Origin: Arenimonas caeni
Lineage (GTDB): Bacteria > Pseudomonadota > Gammaproteobacteria > Xanthomonadales > Xanthomonadaceae
Length of the DNA stretch: 64,000 nucleotides
Direction of reading: 5' to 3'
NCBI RefSeq assembly: GCF_003024235.1
Contig: NZ_KZ679089.1
Span: 62,001 to 126,000, forward strand
Shown here: positions 38,153-46,487 of the stretch, piece after piece
How the letters are laid out: each line of letters begins with the position of its first letter
Position numbering within the stretch: position 1 is the stretch's first letter
Notes under the pieces: generated by a model
Database searches by the model: none
What the model saw: the letters and a program-made list of their open reading frames with translations, nothing else
What the model was told of the DNA's origin: nothing
Program-made: the position numbers and the translations under genes

Positions 38153-38794
38153 ATGAAAAAGTTTATGGTGTTTTCCCTGGCCGCCCTGGTCGCCGGCGCC
38201 GCCGCGCTGCCGGCGCAGGCCGACGACCCGCGCCTGCGTGGCGTGGCCGCGGCGGTTGCCGCCAGCAGCGACGATGGCCGCGAATGGCGCGGCGAGCGTC
38301 GCGACAACCGGGGCGAACGCCGCGACGGCCGCCACGACCGGTGGGACGACCGCCGCGATGACCGCCGCGAGGTGCGCCATGACCGCCGCGACGACCGTCG
38401 CGACTGGCGTGGCGACCGCCGCGATGACCGTCGTGACTGGCGCCAGGACAACCGCAACGACCGCCGCGACTGGCGCCCCGACCACCGCGACAACCGCCGC
38501 TACGCGCGCCACGACGACCGCCGCTGGCGTGGCAACCACTGGCGCCCCGAGTACCGCTACCGCGCCCCGGCGCGCTACGTGTACCCGCCGGGCCATCGTG
38601 CCTACCGCTGGCACGTCGGCCACCGCCTGCCGTCGGCGTACTACGGCCGCCCGCACTACTACGTCGACTATCGCCACTACCACCTGCCGCCGCCGCCCTA
38701 CGGCCATCGCTGGGTGCGCGTGGACAAGGACGTGATCCTGGTCGCCATCGCCACCGGCCTGGTGCTGGACGTGCTCTACGACCTCTACTACTGA
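38153..38794 (+). CDS. RcnB-like exported protein with Asp/Arg-rich repeats
   Basis: This 213-residue protein has a signal peptide (FMVFSLAALVAGAAALPAQA), a low-complexity region of about 80 residues (about 42-120) built of repeated DDRRD, DWRGDRRD and HDRRD units, and a C-terminal RcnB-like part (YRWHVGHRLP, HYYVDYRHYHLPPPP, GHRWVRVDKDVILV). RcnB in E. coli is a periplasmic protein in Ni/Co homeostasis. The His/Asp-rich composition suits metal binding here, but the repeats themselves are unusual. The last 20 residues are hydrophobic. A bidirectional-looking terminator follows. Confidence 0.8.
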   Translation: MKKFMVFSLAALVAGAAALPAQADDPRLRGVAAAVAASSDDGREWRGERRDNRGERRDGRHDRWDDRRDDRREVRHDRRDDRRDWRGDRRDDRRDWRQDNRNDRRDWRPDHRDNRRYARHDDRRWRGNHWRPEYRYRAPARYVYPPGHRAYRWHVGHRLPSAYYGRPHYYVDYRHYHLPPPPYGHRWVRVDKDVILVAIATGLVLDVLYDLYY

Positions 38795-38815
38795 GCGTCG
38801 TTTCGAAGTGTCCCC

Positions 38816-38847
38816 GAGGGGCCGGCCATGCCGGCCCCTCTTCGTTT
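38816..38847. terminator. Terminator hairpin between convergent genes
   Basis: GAGGGGCCGGC-CAT-GCCGGCCCCTC is a perfect 11-base stem with a 3-base loop (38816-38840) followed by TTCGTTT. It lies between the RcnB-like gene (+) and the HExxH peptidase gene (-) and can end transcripts from at least the plus side. Confidence 0.8.
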
Positions 38848-38876
38848 GACGACGGCCTGCGTGGCCGCCGGCCGGC

Positions 38877-40574
38877 TCAGCCGCCCGCGGGCGGGATCGG
38901 CGTGTAGCCGCTGCGCATCGGCGGCATGTTGCGGATCGGCGTTTCGGTTTCGAAGCCGCCTTCGCGGCAGGTGTAGCGCATGCGCATCGGTCCGGCCGTC
39001 CCGGCGGCTCCCAGCGGCATGCCAATGGACGGGCCGCCCGGCGGCGTCACGGTGGCCCGGCCCGACATGGTTTCGGTGTCGGGGCATAGGTTGAGCTGGC
39101 CGCCCTCGGCGGACCAGCGGCCGGAGGCCACGGCCGTGAGCTGTCCGATGCCGCGGGTGATGCCGTCGGAGCCGTCGGCCTCGAAGCGGCCGCGCGCGGT
39201 CATGCGTCCGGCCTGGTAGCGGCCGTCGGCCCCGAGCAGCAGGGTTTCGCCGGCCTGCTCGACCTGGGTCATGCGCACGTTCGGCGGCAGGTTGTCGCGC
39301 AGCCACTGCGCCGCGCCACCCGAGCTCAGCTGCCAGTGGCCGACCAGGCAGGCATCGGTGCGCACGCTGCCGGCGCAGTCGCCGCAGCCGCTGCGCCGGG
39401 TCGCGGCCAGGCGCAGTTCCGTGCGCGAGTTCGCGGCCAGCAGTGCCGCGAACCGCCAGGTGTCCGGGTCGCCGGCCTGGGTGTCGAGGTCGGCCGGGAA
39501 CGGCCCCCAGTCGGCGCCGTCGTCGGGCCGCGCACCATGCCAGCGGGCCGGGCTGGCGCCGAGGTCCCAGTCGCCGCAGCCGATCCGGACCCGTGCGCGT
39601 TCGAGCACGAAGGGCCGCAGCGCCACGCGCTGGGTGGTGCTGCCGTCCCAGGCCCACTCCGGGCCATCGCGGGGCGACACCCGGAACGCGCCGGCCGGCC
39701 GGTGGATGCGCCCGTCGAGGTAATCGCGGGCGAAGGCCTGCCAGTCGGCTTCCGGCAGCGCAGCGGCCAGCGCCACTTGCTGCGCCGCTTCGCCCGCCTC
39801 CTGCGAGAGCGAAGCCAGGAAGGGCATCACGCCCTCGCTGCCGCGCTGGTCGGCCAGCCAGAGGAAGAAGACCAGGTTCTGGTAGGTCATGCGGGTCAGC
39901 GGCATGTCCGGCGAGTCGTCGTCGAAGGCATCGGCGCGCCGCTGGAAGTAGGCCGGGTCCGGCACGGCCATCGACGCGAACCAGTCGGCCGAGCCCTCGA
40001 GCCACCAGGCGGGGCCGCGGGCGGTCACCAGGGCGTCGAGGATGCGCGGGTCGAAGGTCGAGCGCTGCACGCAGTGGAAGAGTTCGTGCGCGACCACGGC
40101 CGCGGCGTGGGACAGGTCGGCGCCCGGGCCCATGGCGTAGAAGATCACCTGGCATTCGCCGTGGTTGCCGGCGAAGTTGGCCATGCCGGCGATGCCGCCG
40201 ATCTCGTCGAGTGTCTCGTCCGGGGGCAGGTCGTCGGCAACGAGCACGGTGGTGTCGACGATCTCGAAGCGGCCGATGTGCTGCAGCGCCTCCGCCGTCA
40301 GGCGCACGCCACGGTCGATTTCCTCCAGCAGCGACTCTTCGACGATCCAGTCGGCAGACCGGTCGTGGACGACGCGGATGTGGTGCCGACCGAACGGCGT
40401 GGCCACTTCCACGCGCGAGCGCTCGACGCAGTCGTAGTCCACGTCGCGCAGGCGCGCGTCGAACTGGTCGCGGTAGGCCGGGTCGGCGCAGTCGCCGAAG
40501 CTGGCGCGCGACTCGCCCGGCAGGGCGGCGAGCAACAGCGGGAGCAAAAGCAGGCACAGGCGGAATGGCGTCAT
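38877..40574 (-). CDS. Secreted HExxH zinc metallopeptidase-like protein
   Basis: I do not know a named family for this 565-residue protein. A signal peptide (LCLLLLPLLLAALPGESRA) is followed by a domain with VVAHELFHCVQ (about residues 146-156) and, about 30 residues on, WWLEGSADWFAS. That is an HExxH plus downstream Glu pair, as in gluzincin peptidases. The second half (about 300-565) is a beta-rich Cys-containing region with C-x-x-C (GCGDC) and no known motif, probably a binding domain. It is transcribed just after dinB on the same strand with a 35-base gap. The activity is inferred. Confidence 0.78.
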   Translation of the reverse strand: MTPFRLCLLLLPLLLAALPGESRASFGDCADPAYRDQFDARLRDVDYDCVERSRVEVATPFGRHHIRVVHDRSADWIVEESLLEEIDRGVRLTAEALQHIGRFEIVDTTVLVADDLPPDETLDEIGGIAGMANFAGNHGECQVIFYAMGPGADLSHAAAVVAHELFHCVQRSTFDPRILDALVTARGPAWWLEGSADWFASMAVPDPAYFQRRADAFDDDSPDMPLTRMTYQNLVFFLWLADQRGSEGVMPFLASLSQEAGEAAQQVALAAALPEADWQAFARDYLDGRIHRPAGAFRVSPRDGPEWAWDGSTTQRVALRPFVLERARVRIGCGDWDLGASPARWHGARPDDGADWGPFPADLDTQAGDPDTWRFAALLAANSRTELRLAATRRSGCGDCAGSVRTDACLVGHWQLSSGGAAQWLRDNLPPNVRMTQVEQAGETLLLGADGRYQAGRMTARGRFEADGSDGITRGIGQLTAVASGRWSAEGGQLNLCPDTETMSGRATVTPPGGPSIGMPLGAAGTAGPMRMRYTCREGGFETETPIRNMPPMRSGYTPIPPAGG

Positions 40575-40609
40575 CTGCGCTTCCTCGTCGGTGGGTCTTG
40601 TCGAAAACG

Positions 40610-41704
40610 TCAGGCGGTGCCGTCGCGGGCCGCCGGGGCGTCGAACAGCCCGGGCTGCGGCGGCAGTTCGTCCACGGGGCGGAAGTTGGCCAGGCCGACG
40701 CCGACCAGGCGGTAACGGGTGCGGGCCGGCAGTTCGACTCGCTGGCGCAGCTCGAGCGCGATGGCGGTGAACTCCTCGAGCGAGGCCGGCGGCACCGGCG
40801 GCGTCAGGCTGCGGGTGAGGATGCGGAAGTCCGAGGTCTTGAGCTTGAGCACGACCGTGCGCGGGCTGCGGTCGGTTTCGCGGCGCGCGGCGGCCCAGGC
40901 CTTCTGCGCCAGGCGGGTGATGGCCTCGGTGGTCTGATCGAGCGGCAGGTCGGATTCGAACGTGTCCTCGGCCGAGACCTGGGTGGTGGGGCGCTCGGAC
41001 TGCACCGGATGCTCGTCGATGCCCAGCGACAGCTCGTGCAGGCGCCGGCCCCAGCGCCCGAACCGGCGCTCGAGCGCCTCGGCACCGTGCTCGCGCAGCT
41101 GGCCGACGCTGCGGATGCCCAGTCCGGCGAGCTTCGCTTCCATCACCCGCCCGACGCCGGGCAGGCGCCCGACCGGCAGCGGCGCCAGGAAGTCCGCCAC
41201 CCGCGCTGGCTTGAGCACGAACAGGCCGTCGGGTTTGTTCCAGTCGCTGGCGATCTTGGCCAGGAACTTGTTGGGCGCGACGCCGGCCGAGGCGGTCAGC
41301 CCGGTTTCCTCGCGGATGGCGGCGCGGATCGCCTCGGCCACGGCGGTGGCGCTGGGCAGGCCGAGCTTGTTGACGGTGACGTCGAGGTAGGCCTCGTCGA
41401 GCGAGAGGGGTTCGATCAGGTTGGTGTGTCGGGCGAAGATGGCCCGGACCTGGCGCGAGACGGCCTTGTAGCGCGCGAAGTCGGGCGGCACGAACACCGC
41501 CTGCGGGCACAGCTTCTCGGCCCGTAGCGCCGGCATGGCCGAGCGCACGCCGAACTTGCGCGCCTCGTAGCTGGCCGCGCAAACCACCGAGCGCGCTCCC
41601 CGCCAGGCCACCACCACCGGCCGCCCGCGCAGCGCCGGGTCGTCGCGCTGCTCCACGGACGCATAGAACGCGTCCATGTCCACATGCACGATCTTCCGCC
41701 TCAT
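40610..41704 (-). CDS. dinB: DNA polymerase IV
   Basis: This 364-residue Y-family polymerase performs error-prone translesion synthesis. The catalytic acidic residues are present in VDMDAFYASVEQ (residues 8-19) and SLDEAYLDV (about 101-109). PNKFLAKIASDWNKPDG and the HhH region LPGVGRVMEAKLAGLGI follow. The near-terminal QPGLFD matches the beta-clamp-binding QLxLF type. The length is standard. No LexA-box search could be done, and no clear one is visible in the short upstream gap, which is occupied by a hairpin element. Confidence 0.96.
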   Translation of the reverse strand: MRRKIVHVDMDAFYASVEQRDDPALRGRPVVVAWRGARSVVCAASYEARKFGVRSAMPALRAEKLCPQAVFVPPDFARYKAVSRQVRAIFARHTNLIEPLSLDEAYLDVTVNKLGLPSATAVAEAIRAAIREETGLTASAGVAPNKFLAKIASDWNKPDGLFVLKPARVADFLAPLPVGRLPGVGRVMEAKLAGLGIRSVGQLREHGAEALERRFGRWGRRLHELSLGIDEHPVQSERPTTQVSAEDTFESDLPLDQTTEAITRLAQKAWAAARRETDRSPRTVVLKLKTSDFRILTRSLTPPVPPASLEEFTAIALELRQRVELPARTRYRLVGVGLANFRPVDELPPQPGLFDAPAARDGTA

Positions 41705-41729
41705 TCCACGCCGTCCGCCAGAAAGTAGG

Positions 41730-41783
41730 GTCCGGGCACATTAACGCTCCAATCACCCGGGCAAAGCGTTAATGTGCCCGGAC
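41730..41783. repeat. Hairpin element, 19-bp perfect arms (GTCCGGGCACATTAACGCT)
   Basis: Arms at 41730-41748 and 41765-41783 are perfect inverted copies around a 16-base loop. It lies 26 bases upstream of the dinB start and directly before the fatty-acid hydroxylase remnant. The outer sequence TCCGGGCACATTAA differs from the other hairpins in the window, though the general layout is the same. Confidence 0.88.
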
Positions 41784-41806
41784 GCCATTTTGGGGGAGGA
41801 GGCGGG

Positions 41807-42290
41807 GTGGACGGATTGCCGGCAGGGGTCGGGAGGTTTCGTGAGCAGTACCGGGCGACGGAGATTCCGGCCGGGTACACCGGGACGGCGCATGTGCTGT
41901 TCACGTTCGGCGATGCCGATCGAATCGCGCCGCGACCTGCGCGCGCTGCTGTTCCCGCCGATCCTGGTGATCTTCTTCTTCGGCGGCTTCGCCGTGCCGG
42001 TGTGGTTCCTGCTCGAGGCCTTCGTCTCGGCCAACGTGGCCTGGCTTTTCGTCGCCAGCGCCATCGCCTACTACCTCAACTACGAACTGCTGCACACGGC
42101 CTACCACATGCCCGACGGCCACTGGCTGGGCCGCCTTGGCCTGGTGCGGCGCCTGTGCTGGCTGCACCAGGCCCACCGCGACCCGCGCCTGATGGCCAGC
42201 CGCAACTTCAACATCACCTACCCGCTGGGCGACTGGTTGTTCGGCACCCTGCACCGGCCGCGCGACGCCGCTACTCCATCCGGGCCTTGA
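41807..42290 (+). pseudogene. Fatty-acid hydroxylase / sterol desaturase family gene with internal deletion and frameshift
   Basis: A GTG at 41807 with GGAGGAG upstream starts the frame RFREQYRATEIPAGYTGTAH, a normal N-terminus for this family. Near 41905-41913 it breaks. The family's membrane core and first His clusters, about 80-90 codons, are missing, and the reading continues in another frame from SAMPIESRRDLRALLFPP. The retained C-terminal half has one membrane region, LNYELLHTAYHMP, LHQAHRDP and FNITYPLGDWLFGTLHR, so part of the di-iron His set survives. The product cannot be functional. A short variant starting inside the second half is conceivable but would lack ligands. Confidence 0.8.
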
Positions 42291-42341
42291 GCTCGGCGCG
42301 GTAGCGGCGGCTGCAGGCTCGGGCCGGGACCCGACTGGCGC

Positions 42342-43349
42342 TCAGTGCGCGCGCAGCCGGAAGCGCTCGCGATAGTCGGCGGGCGTGAGTGAGGTGGCGC
42401 GCTTGAACAGCTTGCGGAAGCTCGAGGCGTCGGAATAGCCACAGCGTTCGACGATCTCGTCGAAGCTCAGCAGCGTGGTTTCGAGCAGGGCCTTGGCGCG
42501 TTCCACCCGCAGGTGCTGCAGGTGGGCCAGCGGGGTGGCGCCGTGGTGCTGGCGGAAGTGCCGCAGCAGGCTGCGTTCGCTGGTGCCGCAATGGGCGGCC
42601 AGTTCGGCGATGCTCAGTTCGCGGTGCAGCTCGCGCTGCAGGAAACCATCGGCCTTCTCGAGCAGCGAGTGCCTGGGCCGTTCGGCCAGGGCGTGGCTGA
42701 TGTAAGGCGCCTGGCTCTGGCGATCCGGGTCAATCAGCATCATGCGCGCGGCGTGCTGGGCCAGGGCCGGATCGGCAATCCGGGCCAGCAGCTGCAGCAG
42801 CCAGGTCATCACCGCCGTGCTCGCGCCCGTGGTGGTGATGCCGTCGTCCTCGACCACCATCTGCTGCACGTCCAGCGACACGCGCGGGTAGCGCGTCCGG
42901 AAGACGCCATCGAGCCACCAGCTGGTGGTGGCGCGACGGCCGTCGAGCAGGCCGGCCTCGGCCAGCAGCAGCGAGCCGCAGCAATTGGCGGCCAGCGGCA
43001 CGCCGCGCAGCGACAGCGCCCGCAGCAGCTCCTGTTCCGGGCCGTAGCCGGCCAGGCGGTCCGCCGCGTCGCGTGCGCTCGAATGCATGTAGCCGGGTAC
43101 CAGCAGCAGGTCCAGGGCCTGGTCGGGGGAGCGCACGGGCCCCAGCTGCAGGCCGCCGGCGTCGGTCATGGTGGCCTCGCCGCGCGCACCCACCAGCACG
43201 GTGGTGAAACGCGGCGGCGCGGCGGGCTGCCGCAGCTGCACCAGCTTCGAGGCGATGCGCAGCATGTCCATCGGGCCGGTCAGGCTGGAGGCCAGGGCAC
43301 CGTCCAGGGCCAGCAGCCCGAGGGTGAAGGGACGCTCAGTCGGCGACAT
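42342..43349 (-). CDS. GlxA-like AraC-family regulator (DJ-1/PfpI plus AraC HTH)
   Basis: This 335-residue regulator has an N-terminal DJ-1/PfpI-like domain (about 1-200; LLLVPGY, LAANCCGSLLLAEAGLLDGR with the elbow Cys pair) and a C-terminal AraC DNA-binding domain (about 225-330; SIAELAAHCGTSERSLLRHF, FDEIVERCGYSDASSFRKLF). Family members control catabolic genes; the ligand is unknown. It overlaps the upstream small exported-protein gene by 14 bases, so the two share a transcript. The start is the ATG at 43349. Confidence 0.93.
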   Translation of the reverse strand: MSPTERPFTLGLLALDGALASSLTGPMDMLRIASKLVQLRQPAAPPRFTTVLVGARGEATMTDAGGLQLGPVRSPDQALDLLLVPGYMHSSARDAADRLAGYGPEQELLRALSLRGVPLAANCCGSLLLAEAGLLDGRRATTSWWLDGVFRTRYPRVSLDVQQMVVEDDGITTTGASTAVMTWLLQLLARIADPALAQHAARMMLIDPDRQSQAPYISHALAERPRHSLLEKADGFLQRELHRELSIAELAAHCGTSERSLLRHFRQHHGATPLAHLQHLRVERAKALLETTLLSFDEIVERCGYSDASSFRKLFKRATSLTPADYRERFRLRAH

Positions 43350-43776
43350 AGATCGCTCCCGAGTGTTCGGCCAGCCAGTCGGCCAGCGCCGCGGGCACGG
43401 CGAATGCCGGCTGGCCGGCGGGCAGGGGCTGATTGCAGCCGACCAGGCGCACATGGCCGGGGTGGCCCTCGGGCAGTGGCGTGGCCGACGGCGCAAGCAG
43501 CAGGGGCTGGCCGCCGGCGTCCAGGGTCAGCAGCCAGAGTCCGCGCGGCGGCAGTTCGCCGGCACGGCAGTTTCCGGACACGCGCAGGCGCAGGTCGGCG
43601 CCGTCGGCAGGCAACAGGCGCCAGCGCTGGTCCTGCCGGTGCAGCACGGCGTCGTAGCGGGCGCCTTCGACGAAGATGGCCTCGTCGGCCGCGGGCTCGG
43701 CGGCGGCGGACGCCTGCGGGGCGGCGGCGAACAGGCTGGCGAGGGCGAGCAGGAGGGTGGGCATCGGGCGTTTCAT
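43336..43776 (-). CDS. Small exported protein of unknown function
   Basis: This 146-residue protein starts at ATG 43776 with a Sec signal peptide (MPTLLLALASLFAAAPQASA) and a mature beta-rich domain (YDAVLHRQDQRWRLLPADGA, ELPPRGLWLLTLDAGGQP). One Cys in VSGNCRAGE and one in LVGCNQ could form a disulfide. I recognise no family. Its 3' end overlaps the GlxA-like regulator by 14 bases, an unusual pairing of an exported protein and a cytosolic regulator. Confidence 0.7.
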   Translation of the reverse strand: MKRPMPTLLLALASLFAAAPQASAAAEPAADEAIFVEGARYDAVLHRQDQRWRLLPADGADLRLRVSGNCRAGELPPRGLWLLTLDAGGQPLLLAPSATPLPEGHPGHVRLVGCNQPLPAGQPAFAVPAALADWLAEHSGAIYVAD

Positions 43777-43887
43777 GGCGGGCTCCTTGCGCTTCCCCGG
43801 GGTGGGGCCCGGGTCGTGCACAGGGTCTCGCTGGCGAAACCGGCCCGTCAGTGGCTAAAACGACGCCTTGGGGGCGAAATCGGCCAT

Positions 43888-44775
43888 TCAGGCGCCCGGG
43901 GCCGGGCAACCCTCGGGGTAGTGCAGCCAGCCGGTGAGCAGGCCATCGGCGCCCAGCACGCGTTCGACGCGGCCGCAGTGCAGCACCGGCGGCTGCTCGC
44001 CCACCGGCAGCCACAGCGGCGAGCCCTCGCCGGGCAGGTCGTCGCCCGCGGCCACCGGCGCCACCGATTCGATGTCGCCGTGGCCGAGGTCGACCACGCA
44101 GTCGAAGCGCGCCTGGCTGCTGTCGCGCAGGCGCACGCCGGCCTTGCCGTGGTTCATCGGCCAGGCGCGGGTGACCGCCTCGGTGGCCACGCCGCCGTCG
44201 AAGGCGCAGCGCAGCACCGCCGTGGCCAGCGACGGGAGATGGCGCGACCAGTCGCCCTCGGCCTTGCCCGCGGCGTCGGACACCGGCGCGGCATCGAGGT
44301 CCAGGCCGTATTCGGCCGTGCAGCAGCCATTGCCCTCGAGGCCGCCGGCGAAGCTGAGCGTGGCGCTGAACGGCATCGCCGGGCCGTCGGCCATGGTGTC
44401 GAAGCACTGCGCCGGCGCGAGCACCGCGCCGAGCACCGCCTCGGGCTGGTCTTCGGGGGCGCCGCGGAAGGTGAAGGCACCGGTCTCGGTGGCGCGCAGT
44501 TCGCCGGCGAGCACCGTCTCGCCGTCCGGCGTACTGAGCACGCCGCCGTCGACGCCGACCTCCAGGGCCCAGAACGGCTCGTTGCCGCGGCACAGGAAGG
44601 TGCGCGGCACCTGGTCGGCGGGGCTGTCCGCCGTTTCGGCGACGCCGGCTTCGGACGGCGCCCCGGGCGCCGGGGCGGCGACAGGTGCGGGAGCAGGCGC
44701 CGGCGCCGGTTCGGGTTCGCGGGAACAAGCCGCGAGGGCGAGGACGAGGGCAGTCGCGAGGATGTTGCGGCGCAT
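43888..44775 (-). CDS. COG3650-like lipoprotein
   Basis: This 295-residue lipoprotein has the lipobox LALAACS (Cys16 region) and a Pro/Ala-rich linker. The first folded domain opens TFLCRGNEPFWALEV (about residues 58-72), a signature of the COG3650 / YliI-like family of small envelope proteins. A second region (about 195-290) contains two more Cys pairs. The function is unknown. It stands alone between the small exported-protein gene and the EF-hand gene, which it diverges from. Confidence 0.75.
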   Translation of the reverse strand: MRRNILATALVLALAACSREPEPAPAPAPAPVAAPAPGAPSEAGVAETADSPADQVPRTFLCRGNEPFWALEVGVDGGVLSTPDGETVLAGELRATETGAFTFRGAPEDQPEAVLGAVLAPAQCFDTMADGPAMPFSATLSFAGGLEGNGCCTAEYGLDLDAAPVSDAAGKAEGDWSRHLPSLATAVLRCAFDGGVATEAVTRAWPMNHGKAGVRLRDSSQARFDCVVDLGHGDIESVAPVAAGDDLPGEGSPLWLPVGEQPPVLHCGRVERVLGADGLLTGWLHYPEGCPAPGA

Positions 44776-44935
44776 GGCGGGAGCCTCCGGGGGGATGCCA
44801 AGAACATGCCGCAGCCCTCGAGCCCCGGCAAGCTGAACGTGGGCCGCGCAGGCTGGGGCGTGGGGTCAACCGGCGCCGGCGGGCTGCGTTCTTGCAGATG
44901 TGGGCGGAATGCACCGCCGCGAACCGGAGAATCCC

Positions 44936-45448
44936 ATGCGCAAGACCCTGATCTTCACCGCCCTCGCCCTGGCCAGCGGCCTGGCCTTCGCCCAGGCCGA
45001 CAAGCCGGCCGACCGTGACGCCGCCCGCGCCGAGTGGCGCGCCCAGGCCGATGCCCGTTGGGCCGCGTCCGACAAGGATGGCGACGGTGCGCTCGACCGC
45101 GCCGAGGCCGCCGCGCACCACGCGCGCCTGGGCGAGAATTTCGACCGGATCGACGCCAATTCCGACGGCAGGATCAGCCGCGAGGAAATGCGCGCCATGC
45201 ACGGCAAGATGCGCCACGGCGGCCGCGGCGGGCACCGCATGCAGGGCTACATGGCGGGCCTGTTCGTGGGAATGGACGACGACCGCAATGGCGCCATCAG
45301 CCGCGCCGAGCTCGGCGACAAGGCGCCGCGCATCGCCGAGAACTTCGCCGCCATCGACAAGGACGGCAACGGCGAGATCAGCAAGGAAGAGTTCCGGGCG
45401 TTCCGGAAGGCGCAGCGCGACGAGCGTCGCGCCGGCAAGGCCGACTGA
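44936..45448 (+). CDS. Exported EF-hand calcium-binding protein
   Basis: This 170-residue protein has a signal peptide (RKTLIFTALALASGLAFAQA) and four EF-hand-like loops: DKDGDGALDRAE, DANSDGRISREE, DDDRNGAISRAE and DKDGNGEISKEE (about residues 43-150). These are canonical Ca-binding loops with Asp at 1, 3 and 5 and Glu at 12, except the third (Asp-Asp-Asn). It is probably a periplasmic calcium sensor or buffer. GGAGA upstream fits the start at 44936. A stable hairpin follows. Confidence 0.9.
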   Translation: MRKTLIFTALALASGLAFAQADKPADRDAARAEWRAQADARWAASDKDGDGALDRAEAAAHHARLGENFDRIDANSDGRISREEMRAMHGKMRHGGRGGHRMQGYMAGLFVGMDDDRNGAISRAELGDKAPRIAENFAAIDKDGNGEISKEEFRAFRKAQRDERRAGKAD

Positions 45449-45463
45449 GGCCGGGGGAAGTGC

Positions 45464-45489
45464 GGGCGGGGCGCGGGGGCGCCCCGCCC
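45464..45489. terminator. GC-rich hairpin between convergent genes
   Basis: GGGCGGGGCGC-GGGG-GCGCCCCGCCC is a perfect 11-base stem between the EF-hand gene (+) and the ompW-like gene (-). There is no T-run, so it is only a probable bidirectional terminator or mRNA stabiliser. Confidence 0.55.
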
Positions 45490-45496
45490 ACGACGG

Positions 45497-46108
45497 TCAG
45501 AACCGCAGGCCGGCGCTGATGCCGTAGACGACCGGATCGACGTCGGCGGTGCCGACGGCGCCCAGGGTCTCGACGGTCACGTCGGTGTCGAAGTCGAGCT
45601 TGCGCACGTCGGCGCGGATGAAGAAGTTGTCGTTCACGTACCAGTCCAGGCCGGCGCCGAAGGCGATGCCGTCGGCGTTGGAGGCGTCGATGCCCAGGCC
45701 GGCCAGCGCGCCGAGCGTGCGCTCGCCGGACACGTTCACCCAGCCGTAGCCGAGGCCCACGAACGGGCGCACCTTGCTGTCGGGGGCGAAGTGGTAGTTC
45801 AGGCTCAGCGTGGTCGGGCGATGCTCGACGCTGGCGACGGTGCCCAGGCCGGCGAGGGTGACCTCGTGCTCGAACTTGGCCAGGCCGGACCACAGCTCGA
45901 CCGAGAAGTTGTCGTTGAAGGCATAGGCGAAGCTGCCGGTGACGCTCCAGTCGTCGTTCACGCTGGCGGCGGCGCCGGCGAGCGTGCCGTTGTTCGACTT
46001 CGGGTCGGTGTTGCTATAGCCGAGGGTCGAGGTGAAGCCCTGGGCGTTGGCGCTGGTGGCCGCCATGGCGGCGGCGAGGGCAAGGCTGGTCAGCACGAGG
46101 CGCTGCAT
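45497..46108 (-). CDS. OmpW family outer-membrane beta-barrel protein
   Basis: This 203-residue protein has a signal peptide (LVLTSLALAAAMAATSANA) and the OmpW family features: PTTLSLNYHFAPDSKVRPFVGLGYGW (split here as PTTLSLNYHF and VRPFVGLGYGW), FGAGLDWYVNDNFFIRADVR and a C-terminal Phe (SAGLRF) typical for outer-membrane insertion. It forms an eight-strand barrel that lets small hydrophobic compounds pass. The ATG at 46108 follows GGAGA. It is divergent from aceF across a 379-base gap. Confidence 0.92.
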   Translation of the reverse strand: MQRLVLTSLALAAAMAATSANAQGFTSTLGYSNTDPKSNNGTLAGAAASVNDDWSVTGSFAYAFNDNFSVELWSGLAKFEHEVTLAGLGTVASVEHRPTTLSLNYHFAPDSKVRPFVGLGYGWVNVSGERTLGALAGLGIDASNADGIAFGAGLDWYVNDNFFIRADVRKLDFDTDVTVETLGAVGTADVDPVVYGISAGLRF

Positions 46109-46487
46109 TTGGAATTCTCCTGGGTCGTTCGGGGGGCCGGCCCATTGCCGGTGCCGCGCAGGTTGCTGCGGCCGCCATCAAGCGGCGGTGAGCCCGGCGC
46201 CAACGCAGCGTGAAGCGCCGGGGGAACCCCTGTCGGCAGGCGCTGTCCCAAATGGCACAGGCAGTGGTGCAACGATCGGGCCAGCCTGTGCATCCGAAAC
46301 AAGGGTGGCGGCGGGTCCGGTTTCCCCTTTGCGCTCGGGTCCCCCGGGAACCCCACCGGGCCATGTCCAGCACGCGTGGCCGACGGTGTTTGCGCTCCCC
46401 AATCCCCCCGGCACCCCCCGGGGGGTTTTTTTTGCGCGCGAGGGGGGGACAATAGCCGGCCTACCGTCAGCAACTCCCAGGTGAACC
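46109..46487. promoter_or_regulatory. 379-base divergent gap ompW/aceF with structured leader
   Basis: No coding region is supported. On the plus strand there is an 8-base inverted repeat (GCACAGGC 46255-46262 / GCCTGTGC 46284-46291) and then an intrinsic terminator (46404-46433) about 55 bases before aceF. The interval must carry the ompW promoter and the aceF promoter, and could also encode a small RNA ending at that terminator. Confidence 0.5.
46404..46433 (+). terminator. Intrinsic terminator just upstream of aceF
   Basis: CCCCCCGG (46404-46411), a 6-base loop and CCGGGGGG (46418-46425) are followed directly by eight T residues (46426-46433). It is a textbook terminator on the plus strand, yet no plus-strand gene ends here. 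It is either an attenuator in the aceF leader or the end of a small RNA. Another promoter for aceF would have to lie in the 54 bases after it, or read-through must occur. Confidence 0.85.
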
